From Colletotrichum lupini (taxonomy: Eukaryota; Ascomycota; Sordariomycetes; Glomerellales; Glomerellaceae), in the NCBI RefSeq assembly GCF_023278565.1, contig NC_064679.1, forward strand, positions 4,588,001 to 4,652,000: a stretch of DNA of 64,000 nucleotides, given 5' to 3'. Made by a program: the position numbers and the translations under genes. Below, piece after piece: positions 1 to 10,024 of this stretch. Numbering within the stretch: position 1 is the stretch's first letter; every line of letters begins with the position of its first letter. The notes beneath the pieces were generated by a model that saw nothing but the letters and a program-made list of their open reading frames with translations, ran no database searches and was not told the origin of the DNA.

Positions 1-1350
1 ACTACCGTAAGACTCGATTCGTTTAGATCCGCCGTGTGCTGGGCCAGCTAAGGGCTGCTCGGAGAAGACTGAGCGTTCTTGAGAAGCAGAGAGATCAGCT
101 CGAGCCAGCATCGAACTCACTCGCCGTGACTGCCTCCGGTTGGCACCGGATTCCTTGTCCAGATCAAACGAAGAGACCAGGTCCAGCGGCTTCTCAACCC
201 TTTCCGGCTTTTCGACTTTTTCACTCTTTCTGGATCGCTTCCCTGGCAAGGGCGCACCAAAGCTCTCCCGAAAGTTTGTCTGAACTGGCGTCGAGGCACC
301 GCTGGCGGCGAAATGCGGCTGCATGGAGCTACGGCGACGCTCTGCCCTGCTCTTGTCCTTCTTAAGGCGGCCGATGAAGGGGTCCTCGTTCTTGACATAT
401 GTCACTCTCCATACTGCATATGTGCTTGCTTCCCTATTAATGGTGACAGCGAGAATGAGTGGCTCAGCATTCTTGGTGTTGGGTGCACCGGGATGCTTGA
501 TTTCCTCCATGTGCAATATTTCCTCTGCGGGATCCAGAAAGCATGGTGTATTTGTTGTACTTTTCCTCCTCTTCTCTCGGGCGGCACCGTCTGGACGTGC
601 AACAATGAGCCCCAGCTCTTGCAAGGGATCCAACAGGCACACCAGGCGGGGCCAATGCGAGTCTGGTTGTTCCAATGGACCCTCCCACATGTTTCCGAGT
701 GTCGAGCTTAGCCTCAAGGGTAGCGACTTGGGCTTGTTCAGGCCCTCCACGGAGAAGACAGTATGTTGTGAGCTTCGAGGGGAAGTGACGGTGATTTGCG
801 AGGAGACGAAGGAGTTGGGCGGCACTTTCGGAAACTTGAGGGAGACGGGCGCAGTGGCATCTCCTCGCTGCTTGCGCTGGATGATGACACCTTGGGGTGC
901 GGCACAGGCGGCCTCGACCTCGAAAGGCATATGGACAACATGGCTCGTGCCGGAAAGGAAGTAGACGTGTGCTTGCGTGCGTAGGAAGACGACTAACGCT
1001 CGGGATAGTCGACGGGGCTCGGTCGAAGTATCTGGAGACTTGCTCTTCGGAGTTTGCTGCGACGTCTTCTTACTGTAGTCGGACGTGGGAAAGGAAGCGA
1101 GTAAGGCCTGGGTGACGGGCTCTTTTTCCAGATCGAATTTGTAGGATTTGCGAAAGACGCCCCCGCGACTCCAAACAACGCAGTTCTTGGTGACCAGTAG
1201 CTCATCTTCGACATCGGTGGTATCGTCGTATTCGTTATGATCGGGGTCAGTTGATATCTCCCATGTGTAGGTCGACGGCGGGGCATCTTCGTGAGCTGTG
1301 TGTTGAAGGCCGCTAGGCTGGTGCAGGCCCAGAGACTTGATGGACGCCAT
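1..1350 (-). CDS. APC1: APC1/BimE, anaphase-promoting complex subunit 1 (5' part, partial)
   Basis: The minus strand is open from an ATG at 1350 to the left edge (450 codons, no stop, no intron needed). The protein begins MASIKSLGLHQPSG. It then has an acidic stretch and the segment DELLVTKNCVVWSRGGVFRK followed by SYKFDLEKEPVTQALL, which I recognise as the N-terminal region of fungal APC1/BimE. APC1 is the large scaffold of the anaphase-promoting complex, the nuclear ubiquitin ligase that drives metaphase-anaphase exit. The visible part corresponds to the N-terminal WD40/beta-propeller-like region and a Ser/Arg/Lys-rich loop (about residues 340-420). The PC repeats expected at the C-terminus lie outside the window. 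APC1 proteins are usually near 2000 residues, so about three quarters is missing. The start was chosen because it precedes the conserved MASI...L motif. It is divergent from VPS41 with 798 bp between the start codons. Confidence 0.88.
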   Translation of the reverse strand, partial: MASIKSLGLHQPSGLQHTAHEDAPPSTYTWEISTDPDHNEYDDTTDVEDELLVTKNCVVWSRGGVFRKSYKFDLEKEPVTQALLASFPTSDYSKKTSQQTPKSKSPDTSTEPRRLSRALVVFLRTQAHVYFLSGTSHVVHMPFEVEAACAAPQGVIIQRKQRGDATAPVSLKFPKVPPNSFVSSQITVTSPRSSQHTVFSVEGLNKPKSLPLRLSSTLGNMWEGPLEQPDSHWPRLVCLLDPLQELGLIVARPDGAAREKRRKSTTNTPCFLDPAEEILHMEEIKHPGAPNTKNAEPLILAVTINREASTYAVWRVTYVKNEDPFIGRLKKDKSRAERRRSSMQPHFAASGASTPVQTNFRESFGAPLPGKRSRKSEKVEKPERVEKPLDLVSSFDLDKESGANRRQSRRVSSMLARADLSASQERSVFSEQPLAGPAHGGSKRIESYGS

Positions 1351-2148
1351 TGTGATCCCCCATGTGAGTTGTTAGGGGGTCTTGTCAGAGCAGTCCGAGG
1401 GATGCAGTTTCTGAAAGGGGCGGGTTGGCCATCACAGCCTCAGCAGCCGGTGTGACGTTCGCTTTGTTGGAAGTTCGACACGGCGGCAATAAGTTGGTGA
1501 TGGTGGTGATACTTCCACTCTTTTTTTGTTGGAGTCGCGTCCCGGCAGCCCAAGAACGCGAATCAAAGCTTCCAGCACCACAAGTCAGCGACATAGGTCC
1601 AACGGGCAGGCTCAATCCACTATATTTTGGGTTGACGGGTGGGGGAGGGGCACCACTACAGAGGGGCCTACACGATTGGTGGACAGCTTACCAGAGACCC
1701 ACTCAGATACCTAGGTACTGTGCTTTTTGTCAGGAACAAGCTCTCGCTGTGCCTCAGGCGCAAGTGCACCACATCGCAGTTCTTCCCAGGGTACCTTACC
1801 GGTAGGTGCTGCTGCGCAGGTGCCTGTGGAAGCTCCCATCGTAGCTCTTCGGTACGTACCGAGCACGCCTCGTGACGTAGCGGACTTGCGCGACAACTCA
1901 TTCGAAGAGCAGCTAAGCTTCCTCTAAACCTCAACAGACCGCGACGCACCCCCAAGGAGCTCGTCGAACCCGATCCGAAGCTCAGGGTAGCTCCGTTCCT
2001 TGCCTCGGATCCCTCCATTGCAGCCTTTCTCTACGCCAGGCCGAGCCATTGCCTCATCATCCCCGCCCAGGCCCGCCGACTTTCTGGTACTCCATCGACC
2101 AAACGACAATGCCAATGCGAGCCTCCAGTTGACGGTACATCCAGCACA
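1351..2148. promoter_or_regulatory. Divergent promoter region, APC1 / VPS41
   Basis: Non-coding interval between two divergent start codons; it must hold both promoters and 5' leaders. A 7-codon upstream ORF (2109-2132, ATG to TGA) ends 16 nt before the VPS41 start codon and could damp VPS41 translation; this is inference from position only. Small ORFs on both strands show no recognisable protein. Confidence 0.5.
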
Positions 2149-5100
2149 ATGACGGACGCTTCCGATCCCGATCGCGATGGTCCCACCGCTGCACAGAAAG
2201 GCAAAGAGCCTGAGACGGCCGAGACTGTGACTGCGCCGGAGGAATTGGCCGCGACCAAGTCCGAGAAAGAATTGAAGAAGGACCATGATGGCACGGACAA
2301 CAAGGAGAAGGAAGAGGAGGATGAGGAAGACGATGATGAGGACGACGAGGACGATGAAGATGACGATGAAGAAGACGACGACGACGACGATGAAGATGAC
2401 GACGATGAAGACGATGACGAGGAGCCCCGGCTGAAGTATGCCAGGCTCACTCAACACCTGGGGCCCATTTACCGCAATGGTGATGCCACCAGCGCGTTCC
2501 TCGTCGCGGGTGATAAGATGGTAAGACTACCTGTCGAGTGCACTTATATGTGGCAACTGACCATGACTAGATCATAGGAACGCATAACGGCAACATCCAT
2601 GTCATCCAATTGCCCATGTTCCAATCTCTCCGCGTGTATCATGCCCATTCCGCTTCCATCACCAGCATCTCCATCTCCCCAAACCCACCCCCCTTGCCGA
2701 CAGCAAGGTCAGAAGCAGTGCAAAGACTTGCTCAAGAAGCTGCTGAAAGCGTCGCAAAACAACGACCGCCTTCTCGTCAGTCGGGCAGTTCCCCTGCCGC
2801 CGCCTCGAGAAGGCCTAAGGATCCTTCTCCCGTCTCCAACACACCCTCTAATAACGTCCACATCGCTACATCGTCCATGGACGGCAACGTCTGCGTCTTT
2901 TCTCTCGTAGATACAAAGGATGTTCAGTTGCGGAACTTTGCGCGTCCTGTGCAAGCCGTCTCACTCTCCCCCGATTACAAGAATGACCGGACATACCTTT
3001 CGGGTGGTCTCGCTGGGCAACTTATCCTAACGACCGGAGGCCAGCCGGGCCGTAGCACCTCGACGACCGTCGGAACGGCGGCTGCCACCGCTTCTGGCTG
3101 GCTTGGTAGCATGGGCTTGGGTACCAACACAGGCAAGGACACGATCCTGCACTCTGGCGAAGGCACAATCAATAATATCAAGTGGTCACTCTCCGGAAAG
3201 TACGTAGTGTGGCTGAACGAGCATGGCGTGAAGATTATGCGGTCAAAGTTGCATCTGGAGAGTGCCGACGCGGACGACGCCTGGAAACGCATTGGCCACG
3301 TAGATCGTCCTCAAACAGATGAGTGGGAGACCATGGCAAGCGTCTGGAAAGGACGCGTCGAATGGATCGACGAGCAAGCTGTCGAGACCGAAGACGGGGA
3401 GGCTGGGCGCAAAGACGTTGGCTCAACGCTGGCACCCGAAAGCTCAACGCAACAAGGAACCTCAAGTACCAAGAAGATCGAGAGACTACTGGTTGGCTGG
3501 GGAGGCACAATCTGGATCATCCACGTCCACCCCGGCAGTGTTGGTACTGGTAAGCGAGCTGGTGAAAAGTCGATTGGACGTGCCGAAATCGCCAAACAGT
3601 GAGTATACCCTCCAAGCACGTTGGAGCGATTTGTAGCTAATATCCTCGCAGCCTTCGTATGGATTGCATCATTTCTGGAATTTCGTTATATACCCAAAAT
3701 CTTCTCCTTGTACTAGCATATGTATTACCGGACGACGACGAAGACGATGATGATGAGAAGGCCGGCAAGGGTCACAAATCGAAACTATCAACAACGTCAG
3801 CGAGTAGCGAGCCATCTGGCGGAATACGACGCCGACAGAACAATTTACCGCCGGAACTCCGATTAATCGACCTGAGCTCGCAAGCCGAAGTCGATAAAGA
3901 TGGCCTTAGTGTAAGCAGATATGAGAGGCTGTCATCGGGCGACTACCATCTCGGCGTTCTCCCTGCACAGAACGCAGCCTCGGCCGTGGCCTCATCCAAG
4001 GGAGCCCTGGAAGCAATCACTGGATTTGGCTCAGATATGTGGAATGCCGCCATCAATCCCAGGACACTATTTAGCTCTGGTGCAAGTATCAGGAGTGGAC
4101 ACAGCGGAGACGGCGTCTCTAGCACGCAGCTCCCGAGCTCAGTTAGTGGCGCCCGGAGATCAGGAACTCCTACAGTCCATCCCAACCTCATCAAGCCAGG
4201 AGTAAAGATCTTCATTCACAGCCCATTCGATTTCATTCTCGGAACGAAGAGAGACCTTGGCGACCACTTGGGCTGGCTGCTGGAGCACCAAGACTATCAG
4301 AAAGCATGGGAATTGCTTGACGAGCACCCCGAGATCATGTCTGCGCCTCCAGAGAACCTTCATGAGCTCGTTCCAACAACGCCAGACAGAAAGCAAAGCA
4401 GCCAAGAGGACTTTGACGATGCCTCATCCGTCATGGGGTCTACAGGGCTAGCAAGACAGCCTAATTCCTCGGCGCAGAGGGAGAAGAGACGCATTGGCGA
4501 GCTTTGGATTCGGGAGCTGATTGAGGCAGGTAGCTGGGCTGAAGCCGGTAAAGTGTGTAGCAGAGTCCTTGGCTCTCCCGACAGATGGGAAAAATGGGTC
4601 TGGACATTTGCTGGCGCCGACAAGTTCGACGAGATCACGGACTACATTCCTTCTGAGCCGATGTACCCGCCGATCCCAGGCACAATCTACGAAGTCGTCT
4701 TGAATCACTACATTCAGGCAGACAAGCTGAGATTCAGAGAACTGCTAGACCGCTGGCCGACTGATCTCTTTGACATCAAGACCGTCACGACAGCCTTGGA
4801 TAACCAGCTCAAGTACCGCGATGTACGAGAGGACAGCGTCGAGGGGGGTGAGAAGGGTCGCGACTGGAAGATTGTGATGGAGTCATTGGCACGCTTACAC
4901 GAGGCAAATGGACGCTTCAGGGAATCGCTCAAATGCCACATCAAGCTACAAGATGCGGACTCTGCGTTCCGCTTGATCCGCGACAACCATCTCGCCGAAG
5001 CAGTGACTGACGACATTCCCGGCTTCATCGGATTGCGAGTGCCGAACAAAAAACTCGGAACCATGGGGCCAGACGAGCTTGAAGCCGCTACCTCGGAGGC

Positions 5101-6318
5101 CATCACTCTCCTCGTTGACGAAGCACAGCATGGTCTTGTCAAGCCTTCTGTGGTTGTATCGCAGCTTGAGGAGAAGGAACTCAACCTATATCTCTTCTTC
5201 TACCTGCGCGGTTTGTACAAGGGCGAGGGAATAGAGGAGCATTCCGGGGAGACTCGCGACAGGCTGCTGATGGACAGCCAATCCCAAGTTAACGAATTTG
5301 CGGACATGGCTGTTCAACTGTTCGCCAAGTACGATCGGGACCTTTTGATGAGCTTTCTAAAGTCCTCGACCTCCTACAAATTCGAGAAGGTGAGTAGAAT
5401 CTATATCTACAATATTTATGGCGATGCCCTGGCATTCCTGAGACCTAGTTTGCAAACTAACGACCGCAGGCTGTCCAAGAGTGTGAAAAGTACAGATACG
5501 ACGACGAGTTGGTACATTTGTACTCCAAAACGGGCGAGATGAAACGAGCGCTCTATCTCATCATTGATCGATTGAAGGATGTCAAGAAGGCAATCGATTT
5601 TGCAAAGCAACAAGACGACCCTGATCTCTGGGATGATTTGTTGAACTACAGCATGGACAAGCCCAGCTTCATCCGCGGCCTTCTCGAAGAAGTCGGAACG
5701 GCCATCAATCCCATTAAGCTCGTGAGGCGCATTCCTGAAGGACTCGAAATCGAAGGCTTGCGAGAGGGCCTAAAACACATCATGAAGGAACACGAGATTC
5801 AATACAGTATCAGCTCGGGTGTTGCGCGGGTACTCCGAAGTGAGGTCGCCGCCGCACAAAATGACCTGCGAAGTGGGCAGCGGAAGGGAATCAAGTTTGA
5901 AGTCGTCGTTCAATCAACGGATCATGTCGACGTCAAGGTCAGAGACGTCGTGCATCCGCCAGTCAGTGCGGAGGAAGTGGAAGAGAGCTTCTTCAAAGCA
6001 CCAAAGGCGGTGGAACAGCCTGGCCACACGCATCAGCCGCCGAAGCCTGGCCACTGCGCTCAGTGCCACGAGTCCTTCACAGAGTACGAGATGGAAACCT
6101 TGGTTGGATTTGCTTGCGGGCACGTCTTCCACCAGTCACATCTCATGGAAATGCTTTACCCCGGCAAGAGACAAGAGGCCGACTTTGGGCTGGCTAGCGA
6201 GGAGTCGATCCGAAGCGGGTATCGCGTTGGCTCAAAGGTTACGCATGCGCGGTTGCTCAAGGACCGAGTGCGGGAGGGTTGTCCTGTCTGTACCCACGGG
6301 ACGGAAGTACCAGTGTAA
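2149..6318 (+). CDS. VPS41: VPS41, HOPS-complex subunit (4 exons)
   Basis: Exons: 2149-2520, 2571-3598, 3652-5389, 5470-6318 (1328 aa). Introns are 50, 53 and 80 nt with GTAAG/GTGAGT donors. The joins restore conserved text (DKM-IIGTHNGNIHVIQLPMF; RMDCIISGISLYTQNLLLVL; AVQECEKYRYDDELVHLYSK), which fixes the splice sites. Vps41 is the Ypt7/Rab7- and AP-3-binding subunit of HOPS, which tethers membranes for vacuole fusion. Seen: an Asp/Glu-only stretch at about residues 52-93, a WD40-type beta-propeller (about 100-600), an alpha-solenoid clathrin-heavy-chain repeat (about 900-1100) and a C-terminal RING-H2 finger (about 1240-1320; HCAQCHESF, CGHVFH, CPVC). A second acidic run (DDDEDDDDEK) follows intron 2. 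Length is normal for filamentous fungi. A 7-codon upstream ORF sits at 2109-2132. Confidence 0.93.
2305..2426 (+). repeat. GAN-rich low-complexity tract coding for poly-Asp/Glu
   Basis: About 120 bp of GAC/GAT/GAA/GAG codons inside VPS41 exon 1, encoding an almost pure acidic run. Read on the other strand it gives poly-Ser, an artefact frame. Such tracts change length by slippage, so this should be a polymorphic site within VPS41. Confidence 0.8.
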
Positions 6319-6737
6319 GGGAGGTTTCGATATCCAGTGACGAAATGTATACAGCGGCACAGCCATCTTTTGATCTTCGGGCCTTGCTCATTCTGTACTA
6401 TATACTATTCGCGTGATTCGCCCACGTACATTTTAAAATTCAATGCCCATCCTGTCCTCCATTGTGCTCATCCCCAATTCCACGTAGCATTACACCCGGT
6501 CTCGCGCTTCTTCTACTAGCTTATCTATTGTCGAGAATTCTAATGGATGATAGAACGTGAAGATAATCTGGATGCGAATAGCAACATTAATGTTCAGATG
6601 GTTGGTCACTACGTTGCGTCGATTGGCGCACTCCAAGAAGCACGGGCCGGGCGGCAGGTCACCTCACTCTCCCCCAACCCCCCCACACGGCACCAGGTAC
6701 CCCACGCCCACGTTTCCACCTGGATGGCGCGAACGAC
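6319..6737. other. Intergenic, VPS41 3' region
   Basis: Contains the VPS41 3' untranslated region and the upstream part of the next gene. Short ORFs here match nothing I recognise. No repeat or RNA gene seen. Confidence 0.5.
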
Positions 6738-7625
6738 ATGTCACTCCTTCAACCTCGGCCTGGAGGTGTGTCGCCGTCCACCTCTCCCCATCCTTTCCCC
6801 AACTCATGCATTCCGCGACGTATGCAAAGGGGAAACGATATGGCGTTTTGGGATACCTACCGGAGCCGGGCTCAAGGGAGGCTGAGCTGTGAGTGTTCAC
6901 CCTATACCGTCTTTTGCTACGCTTGCCCCCCGGGACAATGCCAATTGGGAGTTATGCTGATCTGGTTGTCATGCCACAGATGGGAGCTGAACCGAACGCA
7001 ATCTCCTTTCCTGCGCCTCCCGCCAGAAATACGCAACAAGATCTACCGTCTCCTCCTATCCAACATGGGCATCCACGTCCTCCACGACCCTAAAACGGGA
7101 TCCTTCCACTGCCTCACGCTCCGACCCGGCGCGAACCCCTGGACCTCCGTCCCCGCGACTACTTCATCCCCCACGAGGCAGATAGTAGAACCAGAAAGAG
7201 GAGATACCACCACCAAGACCGGCACCAAGAAGAACAGGTCTTCACGACAGCAGGCCGCGGTCCTGGGACGGGGGCTGACACTGCTGGTGCTGGTCTGTAG
7301 ACAGCTCTACCACGAGACGGAGCTGATTCCATACCGCGAGAACGCGTGGAGCTGGGCTACGCCGGGGTTGATGGAGCGGTATCTGCTTACGGAGCGGCGG
7401 ATGGGGTTCGCGCAGAGGAGGGTGCTGAGGGAGGTTTGCGTTCGAGGGATTGCGGGGTTTGGGAATTGTAGTCGGAGGGTTAGGGGGGTTTTGGGCGGGT
7501 TGGAGGTTGTTTGGTTTTGGGAGGGGAGTGGGAACGCGGGGCAGGGGAAGGGGGGGCTTGGGGGGTGGGTTTGTGAGGTTGTTGAGAGGGGGAGGGTTGA
7601 GGTTGGTGTTGGGAAGCCTAATTGA
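6738..7625 (+). CDS. 2EXR (F-box-like) domain fungal protein, 5' end uncertain
   Basis: The ORF contains SPFLRLPPEIRNKIYRLLL (about residues 90-108) and later LVLVCRQLYHETELIPYREN. These two elements define the large 2EXR/F-box-like family of filamentous fungi, whose function is mostly unknown. The N-terminal 85 residues before the motif look non-coding. A better model may be spliced: a GTGAGT donor at 6889 and a CAG acceptor ending at 6979 join the frame with an in-frame ATG at 6806 to WELNRTQSPF, giving a product that starts MHSATYAKG. I therefore trust 6980-7625 and not the start. The C-terminal part is very Gly/Val-rich (WEGSGNAGQGKGGLGGW) with unusually G-rich coding sequence. It may be a short or decaying family member. 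Confidence 0.6.
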   Translation: MSLLQPRPGGVSPSTSPHPFPNSCIPRRMQRGNDMAFWDTYRSRAQGRLSCECSPYTVFCYACPPGQCQLGVMLIWLSCHRWELNRTQSPFLRLPPEIRNKIYRLLLSNMGIHVLHDPKTGSFHCLTLRPGANPWTSVPATTSSPTRQIVEPERGDTTTKTGTKKNRSSRQQAAVLGRGLTLLVLVCRQLYHETELIPYRENAWSWATPGLMERYLLTERRMGFAQRRVLREVCVRGIAGFGNCSRRVRGVLGGLEVVWFWEGSGNAGQGKGGLGGWVCEVVERGRVEVGVGKPN

Positions 7626-9418
7626 GGGATCTTAAGGGATCTTGAGGGTGGCCATTGAGGTTTGTGGTAGGCAGAGGGTCTGGCTATAGAGGAGGGCATT
7701 GTACTCTATGGCATCTACGAGACATGAGGCTATGAGGCTGATGATACTGGGCGTGTTGGAAGACATGTGATGATATAGTCAGTAGGTACTCCTATCAAAA
7801 CAAGATGTTACTTGGCTACTGGGACAGCATTCAACCATCTTCAAGCCTCCTGCACCCGTCGACGAGCAACGATAATGGCCCTCTACAATTACCACGAGGC
7901 CTGACTTTGTCCATCTTGACACTCGCTAGCTACAGTACATACAGAAGCGAGTAAATCTCAGCCTCGCAGTGGAGTCGGACGCAACTGGAACAAACAAGAA
8001 CCTTCCGGGCCAAGTGGCCACTTTCGGAGCCGAGGGCCGGCGGTGCACCGAAGTTTTCGGGGCTCTCGGCCCCGTGGACCCACATCGGGCCTACCGCAGT
8101 TGAACAACACACCAAAGTCAGCACAGCACAAGGGAACCCATCGCCGCAGAAACGACAGAGTTTTCACATGGAGGGAAAGTGGAAGGAGCCAGATTCTTGT
8201 GGGTGGTTCTAGCTTGTTTTGGGGGCTTGATTGAAGGGCGGAAGAGGGGCTTCGTTGGTGTGTTTGGCGCCCTTTGAGGGAATTTTTGGTGGTGTTGTGA
8301 TGCCGCGATGGGAGATGAGGATAGGTACGAAAAGCAGGAGCCTGTAGATCTTCGTCCATTTGATCTATAGACTGTCTAATGGTGATGACATTGATTGCGA
8401 TGCTAGCCGCCGCGGTCCCGCCAGCGCGGGGGCGCTATTCCAGTGTTTGGTTCTATGTGATGGGAATAGCAGCAGCTTCAATGGTCGTCAACACAAGGGC
8501 TTCCTTGGTGGTTTTCCGAGCCTCAGCACTGCTTTTGGAATGTCGCGATGGCTTCGTAATAGTATAGAGGGTGCTGGAGTCCGGTGATGCTGATCTATGG
8601 ATGAGCAGATAGATGGACTGCTCCGTTCGCAGAATTGATGCTCTGGAATCGTGATATTTTGGTCTGCGAGTCAAGCCTCAGTGTCGCGATGGCTCCGGTG
8701 TTTTTCGATCACGCTGACGTCTTGCGATATTCGTCAATGGACGTCGTGATCTATAAAGCAGATTATTTTGTCAGTAGGATTGAGGCTTTGGAATGGTGAT
8801 ATTCTTGCTTCTGAGTCCAATCTTCATGCCGCGAACCTCGTTACGAAGCGCGTCATCTCCGTCGGCCTCAAAACACCATAACGAGAGTCTCTTGGGCGGT
8901 ACACCATAAGGACTGCTGGAGCGAACTGCAGTCGTCTTGCGCGAAGACTGCTGAATGACGGTGATGTCGCTTATGGGTATTATGTGCAATTCCAGTAGCG
9001 CGGCACATTGTGGCGGCGGTGTGACAGCTCCGCCTCTCACTTTGTGGGAAACACCAAGATAAGGCTCGAAATGGCATCGCGAACGGTCCTGGCCGGCGAC
9101 AATAGTATCACACATCATGGGATTAAACACCTCACTAGCAAGGCAAAGTCACATCAAAGAATGCAGTCAAACAATGAGGAATCAAGAGAGAATTTTGTGA
9201 CGAGGTAGTCTCAATTTTCTGTAATGAGGCCTTTGACCCAAATGCTGCTTGTATGCATCCGGACCCTGTATGCCTATGAAGAACCTGAAACCCGTGATCC
9301 TTGATGAAGTTCCAATTCCTTAGCTCAATGGCTCAAACCAATTCCCTAGTCCATCCATTTCCTTCAGGCCATTCCAAGTGAGGAACTGCCAACGAGTGCA
9401 TAGCTAGACTTGACTTCC
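7626..9418. other. Intergenic, 1.8 kb, no recognisable gene
   Basis: Only short ORFs on either strand, none with a recognisable motif. Between about 8380 and 8830 the phrase TCGCGATGGCT and related words recur, suggesting weak internal duplication. No tRNA, rRNA or transposon ends seen. Confidence 0.5.
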
Positions 9419-10024
9419 TTAGAGGAAGTACATGATGATTGCACCAGCGATGGCGCAGAAGACCATGATCTCGGTCTGAGAGGCCTCAGACGAGGCAGTG
9501 GGAGTGGCGACAGTCTGGGTGCCAGTGCCAGTCATGCTGACAGTGCTGGAAGTTCCCTTGATCTCGGAGGAGGTGCTGGTCTCCTGAGCAGAAGAGCTCG
9601 AAGCAGACTCCAAGATGGAGGTGGTGGTGCCAGCGGTCTCAGCGGGCTCAGAGACGCTGAGAGTGTGGGTGACCTCAATCGGGTCACAGACCTGGATGGT
9701 GCTCATCGAGCACATGGACGAAGTAACCACTGGAAAACCCAACGTGTTAGAACATTGTGATCCCAAAGAATAAATTGAATTCAGACTTACCAGTGAACAG
9801 GTTCGACTCGATGACGGTAGCGTGACCCAGACCGGGATCCTCAATGAAGGTGGTAAGCTCGTACGAACCAGTCTCTGGATGTGTGTGAGCCTTGATACTG
9901 CGCTGCGCGAATGCTCGAGAAAGGGAAACTTACCGGAGGCGCCATCATGCTGAACCATGGCGGTCATCGTAGGGCCAGTGCCCAAGTAGAAGGTGTAACC
10001 CTTGGCGATGGAAGAGGCGCGCAT
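9419..10024 (-). CDS. Small Ser/Thr-rich protein with hydrophobic C-terminal tail (3 exons)
   Basis: Exons on the minus strand: 10024-9934, 9874-9791, 9729-9419 (161 aa). Both introns have GTAAGT donors and CAG acceptors. Joining them replaces poor frames with GSYELTTFIEDPGLGHATV and VVTSSMCSMSTIQVC. The protein has a short globular N-terminus (MRASSIAKGYTFYLGTG), one Cys pair (SSMCSMSTIQVC), about 65 residues of Ser/Thr/Ala/Glu-rich sequence, and a C-terminal hydrophobic segment MVFCAIAGAIIMYFL. The tail resembles a GPI-anchor or tail-anchor signal, as in fungal cell-wall proteins. Against the cell-wall reading, there is no N-terminal signal peptide in this model. Either a 5' exon is missed or the protein is not secreted. 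Function unknown. Its upstream region holds the repeat at 10540-11600. Confidence 0.7.
   Translation of the reverse strand: MRASSIAKGYTFYLGTGPTMTAMVQHDGASGKFPFLEHSRSAVSRLTHIQRLVRTSLPPSLRIPVWVTLPSSSRTCSLVSLNSIYSLGSQCSNTLGFPVVTSSMCSMSTIQVCDPIEVTHTLSVSEPAETAGTTTSILESASSSSAQETSTSSEIKGTSSTVSMTGTGTQTVATPTASSEASQTEIMVFCAIAGAIIMYFL

Noticed and set aside
2031..2450. Minus-strand ORF with a long poly-Ser run, and a second one ending at 1924 with poly-Val/Ile/Phe
   Set aside because: Both are shadows of the acidic GAN codons of VPS41 exon 1; the plus frame is fixed by conserved sequence after the intron.
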